A stretch of DNA of 62,142 nt from assembly GCA_023666965.1 (NCBI GenBank), contig JAMPAZ010000007.1, positions 1-62,142 on the forward strand, written 5' to 3'. Positions 1 to 7,932 of this stretch are shown here, one piece after another (within the stretch, counting starts at the first letter, position 1; each line of letters starts with the position of its first letter). Both the position numbers and the translations under genes were made by a program. This stretch comes from Muribaculum sp. GTDB taxonomy: Bacteria > Bacteroidota > Bacteroidia > Bacteroidales > Muribaculaceae. Under the pieces are notes generated by a model. It saw only the letters and a list, made by a program, of their open reading frames with translations. It searched no databases and was not told where the DNA came from.

Positions 1-238
1 AACACTTGGCTCGTTGGAGCCGTTAACTTTTAATTTAAAAATAACCGAAGTATTGTTCTGAGATTTCTGCAAACAAACAATTTTGGGTATTAAACAAATA
101 AAATCTTCCCAAATGGCAAAAAATGTGAGTATAAATTGAAGTTTCAATCATAATTATATATATTAGGTCGAAAAGGAACTATAACATTGCGTTATCGCTT
201 AAACGCAATAACGCAACGTAAATACTGGAAGATATAAA
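1..238. other. Leading intergenic stretch
   Basis: No convincing ORF was found. The stretch is AT-rich. It holds a short hairpin near 10-22 (GGCTC/GAGCC) and the larger inverted repeat at 187-216, annotated separately as the probable terminator of the peptide gene. Confidence 0.5.
187..216 (-). terminator. Terminator-like hairpin after the Cys-rich peptide gene
   Basis: Two 12-nt arms (187-198 and 205-216) pair with a single mismatch around a 6-nt loop. The hairpin lies 22 bp past the stop of the minus-strand peptide gene. On that strand it is followed by a pyrimidine-rich stretch, as expected of an intrinsic terminator. It could act in both directions. Confidence 0.55.
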
Positions 239-532
239 TCAAGTGTCATCTGCATCGCAAATGATTGCCTTATTTGATGGACAATCCATGTTGTCGGAGC
301 TACATATAACTCCATCGGTGGGGCAAACTGGCGAATTATCAGAACCACAGACAACTGAGTCCTTAGGACAAATTGCAGTGTTAGATCCATTGCAGGTGTT
401 GTTATTACACTTACAAAAATTAATGAAACATTCCGGGTCTATCGGATTGGATAGCCCTCCTTTGATTTGGTTTAGGTCAATCGGAGGTAACGATTGCTTT
501 TCGCTTAAAATTTTAAATTTTAAATCAGACAT
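239..532 (-). CDS. Cys-rich secreted peptide precursor with double-glycine leader
   Basis: This 97-aa precursor starts at an ATG just downstream of a strong -7 box; a longer upstream in-frame start is possible but would lie above the promoter. Residues 1-26 form a hydrophilic leader ending LNQIKGG, the classic cleavage site for C39 peptidases. The predicted mature part (27-97, about 71 aa) has ten cysteines (35, 40, 42, 47, 55, 62, 70, 77, 84, 92). From residue 47 it consists of 15-residue repeats (47-61, 62-76, 77-91, partial 92-97) with a conserved Cys, Asn and Cys-Pro. The divergent neighbour encodes a C39-peptidase ABC exporter, which supports export after leader removal. It may be a bacteriocin, RiPP or disulfide-rich signalling or surface peptide. 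No modification enzyme is visible nearby. I do not recognise the core family. Confidence 0.75.
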   Translation of the reverse strand: MSDLKFKILSEKQSLPPIDLNQIKGGLSNPIDPECFINFCKCNNNTCNGSNTAICPKDSVVCGSDNSPVCPTDGVICSSDNMDCPSNKAIICDADDT

Positions 533-556
533 AATGAATGTAAATAAATTATTTCG

Positions 557-564
557 CAAATATA
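557..564 (-). promoter_or_regulatory. -7 box for the Cys-rich peptide gene
   Basis: TATATTTG on the minus strand matches the Bacteroidota TAnnTTTG consensus. It ends 24 bp before the chosen ATG at 532, implying a 5' UTR of about 15-20 nt, and it helps decide the shorter start. Confidence 0.6.
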
Positions 565-669
565 GATATAAATTTTGTGAATTGACGGCAGAATTCAATG
601 AGCGCGTGTTAATATTTGTTAAATTGATGATTGCCTATGCTTCTTGAGGTAATAATTAAATGAATTGGC

Positions 670-677
670 TATCTTTG
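670..677 (+). promoter_or_regulatory. -7 box for the C39 exporter gene
   Basis: TATCTTTG matches TAnnTTTG and ends 24 bp before the ATG at 702. The spacing mirrors that of the divergent peptide promoter, so the two genes share a 170-bp divergent control region. Confidence 0.6.
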
Positions 678-701
678 TGGAATACTATTATTATTTAATT
701 G

Positions 702-2894
702 ATGAAATTTGAACTTGTTAAGCAGAAGGATTCGATGCAGTGCGGAGTGGCGTGCCTGGCTATGATATGCCGCCACTTCGGACGGGCATATTCTATGGGG
801 GCTTTGTCGCGATATTGTTTTGCTACGGCCGAAGGGGTGTCCATGCTCGGAATCAATGAGGCGGCCGAGGAGCTAGGACTTAGTTCCAAGGCAGTAAAAC
901 TGTCGGTCGGGCAACTTGCGGAGTTTCCGATGCCGTGCATACTGCATTGGAACCAAAACCACTTTGTCGTATGTTATGGGGTTAGACGTAGCGGACGGCA
1001 ATTCCTGATAGCCGACCCTGCAAAGGGTAGGGTGAAATGTAGTATAGCTGAATTGGAATCGCACTGGGTGAGCTCCTCTTCTGAAGGAAGTGGTGTAGGA
1101 GTTGCAATGTTTTTTGAACCTGACCGGCACTTTTTTGAACTTAATTTAGATGCGGATACTCCCGAAAAAAGGTCTATTGGGTTTTTGATGGGGTATATTA
1201 AACAGTACAGAGGGTATTTTTCCCAAATTGTCTTAGGCTTGCTCTTGGGGAGTGTGTTGCAACTCGTAATGCCATTCTTGACGCAGGCTATTGTCGATGT
1301 CGGTATAAAACAGTCGGATATTAACTTCATTTGGCTAATTTTGTTGGGTGAAATGATGATAGTGTTCGGACGTGCCGCCACTGACTTTATCCGCAGATGG
1401 CTGATGCTTCATATATCCATGCGCATTAATATCTCGCTGCTCAGCGATTTCTTTATAAAACTGTTGAAATTGCCGATGTCGTTTTTCGATACGAAGCTGA
1501 TGGGCGACTTGATGCAGCGCATGGCCGACCATGGTCGGGTCCAGTCGTTTCTTACGTCGCAGACACTTAACATAGCCTTTTCCATCCTAAATTTTATAGT
1601 TTTCGGAACGGTGCTTTTTATTTATAATAAACTTATATTTGCTATATTTTTAGCGGGGAGCGTCGGTTATGGGATTTGGACTGCATCATTCTTGAATAGA
1701 CGAAAGATTTTGGACTATGAGCTTTTTGAGAAGCAGGCGATTAACCAAAATAAGACGTACCAGTTTGTCACTTCCATGCAGGAGATTAAGCTCCAGGATT
1801 GCGAAAGGCGCAGGCGTTGGGAATGGGAAGATGTACAGGCCGACCTGTTTCTTGTGCAGATGAAGTCGCTTAAACTGCAGCAGACGCAGGAGGCCGGCAG
1901 TATTTTCATCAACGAGGTTAAGAATATATTGATTACGGTGTTTGCCGCGACGGCAGTGATCCATGGCGAAATAACCCTCGGCGCAATGTTGGCGATACAG
2001 TACATCGTGGGGCAGCTAAACAGTCCGATAACTCAATTTATGGGATTTATATATTCTTTGCAAGACGTTAAAATATCATTGGAACGAATCAATGAAATCC
2101 ATGAAGGCCGGAATGAAGAAAGGCCCGAAAATAATGTGTCGGAATTTGATTCTGAGAAAAGCATTAAATTTTGCGGCGTGGTGTTCAAATATGATCCGCA
2201 TGGTCTCAGGAATATTATAGACCATGTGACGTTTGACGTCCCCGATGGCAAAGTTACGGCTATAGTTGGAGCGTCGGGATGTGGAAAAACTACCCTTATA
2301 AAGCTAATGTTAGGGTATTATCCTGTTCTTGCGGGATCTATTTCGGTGGCCGGTCATAATATAGAAAAGTATAATTTGAAATGGTGGCGAAGACAATGCG
2401 GTGTGGTAATGCAGGACGGAGTAATCTTTTCTGAATCAATTGCGCGGAATATAGCGGTTGACGATGGCGAAATAGATGTTGACAGGCTTAAATACGCGGC
2501 TTCGATTGCAAATATACATGACTACATTGAGGGGTTGCCGTTGAAGTATGACACCCAGATAGGACGTGACGGGATAGGTCTCAGTCAGGGGCAGAAACAG
2601 CGAATTTTAATTGCGAGAGCCGTGTACAAAAATCCCAAATTCATATTTCTTGATGAGGCCACTAATTCGCTTGACGCAAAAAATGAACGCTTGATAGTCG
2701 AAAATCTCGCCGAATTTTATAAGGGGCGTACTGTGGTAGTCGTGGCACATCGATTGTCAACCGTTAAGGATGCAGATAAGATTATCGTTTTCGATGGCGG
2801 CCGAATCTCTGAGGTCGGCAATCACGAGTCGCTCATAGCTCAAAAAGGAGTCTACTTTAATTTAATTAAGAATCAGCTGGAGCTTGGAGCATAA
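702..2894 (+). CDS. C39-peptidase ABC exporter (bacteriocin-type)
   Basis: A 730-aa inner-membrane protein that cleaves double-glycine leaders and exports the mature peptide using ATP. The N-terminal C39 peptidase domain (about 1-130) shows Cys14 in SMQCGVACL, His87 in NQNHFVV and Asp105 in IADPAKG. A six-helix ABC membrane domain spans about 165-450. The C-terminal ATPase has Walker A GASGCGKTT, signature LSQGQKQR, Walker B FIFLDEA and the H-loop in VVAHRLS. All catalytic residues are present and the length is typical of the family (about 700-740 aa). I chose the ATG at 702 over a TTG one codon earlier. The divergent GG-leader peptide is the obvious substrate. A full HlyD-type adaptor, normally the partner in Gram-negatives, is not seen here. 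Confidence 0.93.
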   Translation: MKFELVKQKDSMQCGVACLAMICRHFGRAYSMGALSRYCFATAEGVSMLGINEAAEELGLSSKAVKLSVGQLAEFPMPCILHWNQNHFVVCYGVRRSGRQFLIADPAKGRVKCSIAELESHWVSSSSEGSGVGVAMFFEPDRHFFELNLDADTPEKRSIGFLMGYIKQYRGYFSQIVLGLLLGSVLQLVMPFLTQAIVDVGIKQSDINFIWLILLGEMMIVFGRAATDFIRRWLMLHISMRINISLLSDFFIKLLKLPMSFFDTKLMGDLMQRMADHGRVQSFLTSQTLNIAFSILNFIVFGTVLFIYNKLIFAIFLAGSVGYGIWTASFLNRRKILDYELFEKQAINQNKTYQFVTSMQEIKLQDCERRRRWEWEDVQADLFLVQMKSLKLQQTQEAGSIFINEVKNILITVFAATAVIHGEITLGAMLAIQYIVGQLNSPITQFMGFIYSLQDVKISLERINEIHEGRNEERPENNVSEFDSEKSIKFCGVVFKYDPHGLRNIIDHVTFDVPDGKVTAIVGASGCGKTTLIKLMLGYYPVLAGSISVAGHNIEKYNLKWWRRQCGVVMQDGVIFSESIARNIAVDDGEIDVDRLKYAASIANIHDYIEGLPLKYDTQIGRDGIGLSQGQKQRILIARAVYKNPKFIFLDEATNSLDAKNERLIVENLAEFYKGRTVVVVAHRLSTVKDADKIIVFDGGRISEVGNHESLIAQKGVYFNLIKNQLELGA

Positions 2895-2911
2895 TTTTTT
2901 TTACTGAAGTT

Positions 2912-3061
2912 ATGGAACATGATCGAATTGACATAAGGTCGGATAAAGTAAGGCGGTTGCTGGATGAACGGCCTCCTTCGGTAGTGAGATACGGTACGGT
3001 AGCGCTGGTGGTTGTATTTGCCGTCGTTGGCATTGTGATTGCCTGGTGGTTTGGAATTTGA
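2912..3061 (+). CDS. 49-aa single-helix membrane protein, HlyD N-terminus-like
   Basis: A small ORF 17 bp after the exporter, same strand. It has a charged N-terminus (residues 1-22, including IDIRSDKVRRLLDERPP) followed by one hydrophobic helix (about 27-47), then a stop. From memory, this layout resembles the first 50 residues of HlyD-family adaptors that accompany Bacteroidota C39 exporters, but the periplasmic barrel and lipoyl domains are absent. It could be a truncated adaptor or a stand-alone small partner of the exporter. No frameshifted continuation is visible, because the RNase H gene ends 8 bp later on the other strand. Confidence 0.55.
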   Translation: MEHDRIDIRSDKVRRLLDERPPSVVRYGTVALVVVFAVVGIVIAWWFGI

Positions 3062-3068
3062 CTGAGGG

Positions 3069-3704
3069 TTATTTGCGGCCGAAGTCGGCGGGTATTTCCC
3101 CCCAGAGCTCAGTGTTCCATGTCAAGATTTGGTTGGGGTAGGTGTTTGTGGCCAGCCAACGTTGGGCGCGTTGGATCAGCTCTATAAGTTTGCCGTTGCG
3201 CGGAGTGGGCTTTAGAGAGGTCTTGGCCTTGCGGTTGCGCACCCATGCACGTGCAGTTTGGCTGTCGGAATAGATGGGCATAGTCCATCCCTGTTGTTTG
3301 CATAGGGCAAGTGCGTGGACCAGTGCCAGAAATTCACCGACATTGTTGGTGCCGTCTTCGACAGGGCCGAAATGAAACAGCTCCGCACCCGTGCCGACAT
3401 CAACACCCCGGTATTCCATCGGTCCGGGATTACCGGCGCAGGCGGCGTCGACAGCGATGGCGTCAAGGCGGATTTCAGGAAAGGCCGAGTAGTTTATTAT
3501 CTCCTTTTTATGCCGGCCTATGGCGCGTATCAACCCCATGTCGTCGGGATTGTCGCGGAATGCCAAGGTGGCATCGGTCTGTGAATTGAACGATTTGTGG
3601 CGAGCGCCGGGAAATCCGTCTATCTGCGCTTTGCACTCTTCCCAAGAGTCGTAGATGCCGGGACTATGGCCGATCCATACTACATAAAATTTTCTGTGAG
3701 CCAT
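3069..3704 (-). CDS. Ribonuclease H with viroplasmin-like N-terminal domain
   Basis: A 211-aa protein that hydrolyses RNA in RNA-DNA hybrids. Residues 1-48 form the small hybrid-binding (caulimovirus viroplasmin-like) domain, with RKFYVVWIGHSPGIYDSW and KSFNSQTDA. The RNase H fold follows, with acidic residues in AIAVDAACAGNPGP, NNVGEFLALVHAL and IYSDSQTA. The start was set at the ATG directly before AHRKFYV; an upstream extension in the same frame overlaps the 3' end of the next gene and has no family resemblance. The gene is convergent with the exporter operon. Confidence 0.88.
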   Translation of the reverse strand: MAHRKFYVVWIGHSPGIYDSWEECKAQIDGFPGARHKSFNSQTDATLAFRDNPDDMGLIRAIGRHKKEIINYSAFPEIRLDAIAVDAACAGNPGPMEYRGVDVGTGAELFHFGPVEDGTNNVGEFLALVHALALCKQQGWTMPIYSDSQTARAWVRNRKAKTSLKPTPRNGKLIELIQRAQRWLATNTYPNQILTWNTELWGEIPADFGRK

Positions 3705-3742
3705 GCGTTTATAGGTGGTTAAACAGCTTTTTAAAAGGATTT

Positions 3743-4924
3743 TTATGAACAGTTGAGCAGGAGATTGATGTCCATGGACCGCATTTTCACTATGTCGGCC
3801 ACTTGGCGGTTGACCGGTTTGCCTAAAAATGTGTAGACGGCACTCTGTATGCCGGGTAGCAGTTTCACGGTGTCGGCCACTCCCTCGCAGGAGATAATTT
3901 CGTGCATCAGGCTCAGGAAGGTGTTGGTCAAGGCCATTGCCGCGGTTCGTGGAACCGCATTTCCGAGATTTATGTAGCAATGCCTGCCTGGCGAAGCCAC
4001 ATGAGTATGGGTCAGCGTCGCGATGTCAACTGCAGGGAGCGACGGGAACGCCGGCGACTCGTCATGGTTGAGATCCATGACGATGGCTCCCGACTTCATT
4101 ACGCCTAATAGCTCCGGGCCGATTGTGCAGTGGTCGTTTTGCGGAGTCGCTACAACTACGTCGGCTCCTCTGAGAGCTTTTTCAAGTACGCGGGGATGCA
4201 TCGACGACACGACGACCCCGGGACCAAGTAGTCTGGCCGACTCGCGGATGCGGTAGACATCGTTGTCAAACATGTTGACAATAGCCCCCGATCCGAGGGC
4301 CGACGATGCGGCGGCGCGTGCGGCTATGCCCGAACCGAGTATGGTCACTTCGCACGGATTTACTCCGGCCACTCCACCGAGTAGTATCCCCTTGCCGAAG
4401 TCTGGCGAGGCGAGCATCGAGGAGGCTAAAGCTATCGAAGCTCTGCCGTCGACCTCCATAAGTATATCGTAGAAAGGGGTGTTGCCTTTGTCGTCGCGTA
4501 TATGGTCGATGGCCACGGCTATTATGCGGCGGTCGAGTAGGGCGCGTATATTCGATGCGGTTAGTTTCTCTGTGTGGAGGATGGACAGCAACATGGCTCC
4601 GCGACGCATCATTTTTATGTCTGACACGCTTAGAGGAGCAAGATGTATGACTATGTCGGCTTCGAGAGCCTCCTGTCGGGTGACGACATTGGCTCCGTAC
4701 TGCATAAAGCGTGCATCGGAATAGTGGATGGCCGAGGCCGCCCCCGTCTCTATCCGCACTTCAAAGCCTTTCTGCACCAAAATGTCGGCTCCTTCCGGAG
4801 TCAACGGGAAGCGGAGATCGTCGTTGCTCGAACTGGCGGGCAGTCCTAATGACAGGCGCCGCTGCTTGGTGGCGGTAGCTGTCGGCTGAGGCATAGTGAT
4901 GCAGGAGGAATCGGTGCTGATCAT
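3743..4924 (-). CDS. Alanine dehydrogenase/transhydrogenase-like protein
   Basis: A 393-aa soluble protein of the AlaDH/PntA fold. The N-terminal domain keeps the substrate Arg in LRFPLTPEG and a His in SILHTEK. The central Rossmann domain has the dinucleotide loop in VTILGSGIAARAAASSAL and an acidic residue two strands on (MFDND). The VKVKEP segment that normally supplies the pyruvate-binding Lys is replaced by VIHLAPLS, and the loop carrying the catalytic Asp reads VMDLNHDES. Fold assignment is firm; true alanine dehydrogenase activity is less certain. Its ATG overlaps the aroK stop by 4 bp (ATGA type), so the two are probably translationally coupled. Confidence 0.78.
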   Translation of the reverse strand: MISTDSSCITMPQPTATATKQRRLSLGLPASSSNDDLRFPLTPEGADILVQKGFEVRIETGAASAIHYSDARFMQYGANVVTRQEALEADIVIHLAPLSVSDIKMMRRGAMLLSILHTEKLTASNIRALLDRRIIAVAIDHIRDDKGNTPFYDILMEVDGRASIALASSMLASPDFGKGILLGGVAGVNPCEVTILGSGIAARAAASSALGSGAIVNMFDNDVYRIRESARLLGPGVVVSSMHPRVLEKALRGADVVVATPQNDHCTIGPELLGVMKSGAIVMDLNHDESPAFPSLPAVDIATLTHTHVASPGRHCYINLGNAVPRTAAMALTNTFLSLMHEIISCEGVADTVKLLPGIQSAVYTFLGKPVNRQVADIVKMRSMDINLLLNCS

Positions 4925-5457
4925 AATTTGGGGATTTTAAATTCTGAAATGAAGCGGTTTGCAGTGTCCGACTTCTCGCATTCCGAGTCGAGCAGGTCGG
5001 CTGTGAACTTTGTGAGGGCGCGTGAGTAGTAAGGCATACGACTTTCGAGTGCTGCTTGGATGAATTGGAGCAGCTCTTCGTCGTTCTTGTCGGCGATCAA
5101 GGGCCGCTTATGTCTGCCTCGCATCAGGCGTTTATGAAGCTTGTCGATTGACGTGTCTAAAAACACGGTAGTGCCGCGGGCGTTCATCCAGTCCATGTTG
5201 TCGAAGAAGCATGGTGTTCCTCCTCCGCAAGCGACGATGACATCTTCAAAATCTGCGACTTCTTGAAGCATGGCGCGCTCGCGCTTGCGAAATCCTTCTT
5301 CGCCATATTCGGCAAAGATGTCCTTGACGGTTCGATGAAACCTCTGTTCGATATAATTGTCGAGGTCGATGAACTGCCAACCGGTCAAGGCCGACACTGT
5401 CCGTCCGAGCGTCGACTTGCCGCATCCCATGTAGCCTATCAGGAATATCGGTCGCAT
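4921..5457 (-). CDS. aroK: Shikimate kinase
   Basis: A 178-aa cytoplasmic kinase that phosphorylates shikimate at the 3-hydroxyl in the chorismate pathway. It has Walker A GYMGCGKSTLG (residues 7-17), the shikimate-binding DLDNYIE with catalytic Asp (about 32-38), FRKRER, and the Walker B-like ACGGGTP (about 77-83). Length is standard. A lid-region Arg lies in RGRHKRPLI. It is the first gene of a two-gene unit with the AlaDH-like gene; its own -7 box is at 5536-5543. Confidence 0.95.
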   Translation of the reverse strand: MRPIFLIGYMGCGKSTLGRTVSALTGWQFIDLDNYIEQRFHRTVKDIFAEYGEEGFRKRERAMLQEVADFEDVIVACGGGTPCFFDNMDWMNARGTTVFLDTSIDKLHKRLMRGRHKRPLIADKNDEELLQFIQAALESRMPYYSRALTKFTADLLDSECEKSDTANRFISEFKIPKL

Positions 5458-5479
5458 ATCTGATTGCTTTTTTATTTAT

Positions 5480-5502
5480 GAAGTCGTGTTTTTAACGACT
5501 TC
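5480..5502. other. Inverted repeat in the aroK-apbE divergent region
   Basis: A perfect 8-bp stem (GAAGTCGT/ACGACTTC) with a 7-nt loop lies 22 bp upstream of the aroK start, inside its predicted 5' UTR. It may be an mRNA-stability or regulatory hairpin. In the plus direction it is followed by a T-rich run, so a terminator role on that strand is also possible. Confidence 0.45.
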
Positions 5503-5535
5503 TTTGCTTTTATGATTGAGCTTTTAATTTATACG

Positions 5536-5543
5536 CAAAATTA
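5536..5543 (-). promoter_or_regulatory. -7 box for aroK
   Basis: TAATTTTG on the minus strand fits TAnnTTTG, giving a leader of roughly 70 nt that contains the 5480-5502 hairpin. Confidence 0.5.
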
Positions 5544-5690
5544 TACAAAAGCGGTCGCTTATACTACCGTTTGCACGAAAAAATCGCGAATTTGATGTGT
5601 GTAATCGGTGATGTAGCCTTGTTTTCAACGAATCTTGTCTGCAATGAAACTATTTCTTATTAGAAATGTAACATTTTCCCGAAAAATTCT

Positions 5691-5698
5691 TACCTTTG
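5691..5698 (+). promoter_or_regulatory. -7 box for apbE
   Basis: TACCTTTG fits TAnnTTTG and ends 24 bp before the ATG at 5723, which rules out the longer in-frame start at 5696. Confidence 0.6.
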
Positions 5699-5722
5699 CA
5701 GGTTGAAGAGAATAATAAAGTC

Positions 5723-6730
5723 ATGGTTAAAAAATTTTGTGGCGTTTGCGTTGCCGCGCTTTTTATCCTCGTTGCTATGTGGGGATGCGACAACGATAAG
5801 CCCTACCGCCGATATGAAGGGGTAGCATGGAACACATCATTTCACATCACCTACGCATCAAACGTCTCTCTCGACGATTCAATACGTACCCTGATGAACA
5901 CTATCGAGATGTCGTTGTCGCCGTTCAACGTTAACTCGCTTCTGAGCAAGGTAAACCGCAACGAGTCTGACAGCATCGATGAACTTATTCGACGCGTGTT
6001 CGAGAAGTCTATATGGGTGAACAAGATCAGTGGCTCGAAGTTTGATCCCACGCTCGGGCCTCTTATAAATTTGTGGGGATTCGGAACTGCGTCGATAACC
6101 GTACTCCCCGACAAGGGCGACGTGGACAGCGTGATGAAGTATGTCGGCATTGCTGATTGTCGTCTTATCGGTGAGGACCGAATCGCCAAAAAGGACTCCC
6201 TTACGGAGTTTAACTTTTCAGCCGTCGCCAAGGGATACGGTTGCGACCTCGTCAGCCAAATGCTTCTACGCAACGGCTGCAAGGACTATATGGTGGAGGT
6301 CGGCGGTGAAATTGTTGTCAACGGGCTAAGCCCTCGTAAGGGGCCTTGGCGCGTAATGATTGACGCGCCTATCCCCAGCACTGACTCTATAATTCACGAC
6401 GGTATGGCTGTAATTGAGGTTGACTCCTGTTCGCTTGCCACGTCGGGCAATTATCGCAATTATCGCCTTATCGACGGGCAGATGGTCGGACACACCATCG
6501 ACGGCGAAACCGGCTATCCTGCCAATTCACGCATATTAAGCGTTACCGTCATTGCCCCGGAATGTATCATTGCAGACGGTCTTGCCACAGCCTGCATGGC
6601 TATGGATCTTGACGACGCTTTTCAGATGATCGACTCCCTGCCTGACACAGAAGCTCTGTTCGTAACCATGTCGCCCGACCGCCAGTGGGAGCTTCACCCG
6701 ACTGTAGGATTCCCTGAGATTGACCGTTAG
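5723..6730 (+). CDS. apbE: FAD:protein FMN transferase (ApbE family lipoprotein)
   Basis: A 335-aa exported enzyme that attaches FMN covalently to threonines of flavoproteins such as Nqr/Rnf subunits. The N-terminus is a lipoprotein signal with lipobox AMWGC (Cys about 20). ApbE hallmarks include AWNTSFHITY near the N-terminus, FDPTLGPLINLWGFG (about 110-125), FNFSAVAKGYGCDLV, EVGGEIVVNG, LATSGNYRNYR and the metal site in GHTIDGETGYP. No Nqr/Rnf substrate gene is adjacent in this window. Its stop overlaps the stop region of the convergent czcB-like gene by 4 bp. Confidence 0.93.
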   Translation: MVKKFCGVCVAALFILVAMWGCDNDKPYRRYEGVAWNTSFHITYASNVSLDDSIRTLMNTIEMSLSPFNVNSLLSKVNRNESDSIDELIRRVFEKSIWVNKISGSKFDPTLGPLINLWGFGTASITVLPDKGDVDSVMKYVGIADCRLIGEDRIAKKDSLTEFNFSAVAKGYGCDLVSQMLLRNGCKDYMVEVGGEIVVNGLSPRKGPWRVMIDAPIPSTDSIIHDGMAVIEVDSCSLATSGNYRNYRLIDGQMVGHTIDGETGYPANSRILSVTVIAPECIIADGLATACMAMDLDDAFQMIDSLPDTEALFVTMSPDRQWELHPTVGFPEIDR

Positions 6731-7932
6731 TGCGAGTGTTCGCCGTGGTCGGCCGCCATTGATGCTATATAAAAAGCGTTCGATGTCACCACAAGTGTGC
6801 TGTCGGCTATCGGTGTAAACGGATAGATTTGGATATAACCCATTTCCGTCAGTCCGGTAGCTACTTCGGTCTTCCTAAAGTGATAGACTTTATCCGCATT
6901 CTCGTCATGGATGTCCTCGACCACAAATATATAGCTTTTACCTGCGGAATTGACCACAGCATCGTCAGGAAGTGCGTCGACGCGTTCATGTCCAGTGCTT
7001 ATTAAGGCCGTGACGGCCATTCCCGGTACGAGCGAATTTTCGACACCGTCGCTAAGTCGGACTCTAACGGCGAAAGCCTTGCTGTCGGTGTCAATGGAGC
7101 GGTTGATTTCCTCTACTTCCCCTGTCAGATGGGTTGATCCGACGTTGGTGAGACGAATGTCCACTTTTTGACCGGGCTTCACCATAGCTATATCTTTTTC
7201 AAATATACTCAAACGGCAGTAGACGGCGTTGTTGTCTACGATAGTCATCACGGGGGTCTGCATGTCGGCATAACCGCCTATGTTGACACCTATTCGGCTT
7301 ACCGTTCCGGAGATAGGTGCCGACAAGGGTGCGCGCTTTGCTATTTTGCCGGACTTTACGTCCGCAGGATTAATGCCGGCCAATTCAAGCCTCGCTCTGA
7401 TTCCTTCCGCTTTGGCCTTGGCTACTCCGTAGGTCGACTGTGCGGCTTGCAGATTTTTCTGTACGCCGGCTCCTTGGGCTGACAGTGCTTTTTGACGGTC
7501 ATATTCGGTTTGTGCAAGGGTGAGCTCGTCGGATGCTTCCAGATAATTTTGTTGCAGATCTATTATCTCGCTGGCTTCTATGTAGGCCAGCGTCTGTCCT
7601 TCTCTTACCTGATTGCCCTCTACTACGGTTATGCCGCTGATTATGCCGGACACCAGGGGCGAGACATCGGCCGCGTCTTGCGGGTTGACGCTCAGTGTCC
7701 CGTTGGCATGTATGGTGTTGCTCAGCTCTTTTCGCTCTATGTGGCCGAGTTTGATGTCCACGGTATGCAATTGTGTCTCTGTAAGGGCTATTTCCGATTT
7801 CTCTCCATGGGAGTGCCCGTGTTCTGCTGTCCGGCTTTGTGAGTCATTTCCTCCTCCGCAAGCTGTGCATACAGAAGATGCGATTATTGATATGGCAGAC
7901 GCTATAAATGCGCTGTATTTAAGATTTTTCAT
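6727..7932 (-). CDS. Metal-efflux RND periplasmic adaptor (CzcB/CusB-like lipoprotein)
   Basis: A 401-aa membrane-fusion protein linking the inner-membrane pump to the outer-membrane channel. A lipoprotein signal ends in VCTACGGG. His-rich tracts flank the fold (GHSHGEKS near residue 38 and DHGEHSH at the C-terminus), suggesting metal binding. The barrel/lipoyl halves include VSPLVSGIISGI and KRAPLSAPISGTVSRIGV, separated by a coiled-coil hairpin (about 125-190). It is the last gene of the czc operon, overlapping the preceding channel gene by 4 bp. Confidence 0.9.
   Translation of the reverse strand: MKNLKYSAFIASAISIIASSVCTACGGGNDSQSRTAEHGHSHGEKSEIALTETQLHTVDIKLGHIERKELSNTIHANGTLSVNPQDAADVSPLVSGIISGITVVEGNQVREGQTLAYIEASEIIDLQQNYLEASDELTLAQTEYDRQKALSAQGAGVQKNLQAAQSTYGVAKAKAEGIRARLELAGINPADVKSGKIAKRAPLSAPISGTVSRIGVNIGGYADMQTPVMTIVDNNAVYCRLSIFEKDIAMVKPGQKVDIRLTNVGSTHLTGEVEEINRSIDTDSKAFAVRVRLSDGVENSLVPGMAVTALISTGHERVDALPDDAVVNSAGKSYIFVVEDIHDENADKVYHFRKTEVATGLTEMGYIQIYPFTPIADSTLVVTSNAFYIASMAADHGEHSH

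Noticed and set aside
243-647. 134-aa plus-strand ORF over the peptide gene
   Set aside because: It is antisense to the Cys-rich peptide, lacks a promoter and has no recognisable features, while the minus frame has a leader, GG site and repeats.
3705-3980. N-terminal extension of the RNase H frame
   Set aside because: It overlaps the end of the AlaDH-like gene in another frame and does not resemble RNase H family starts.
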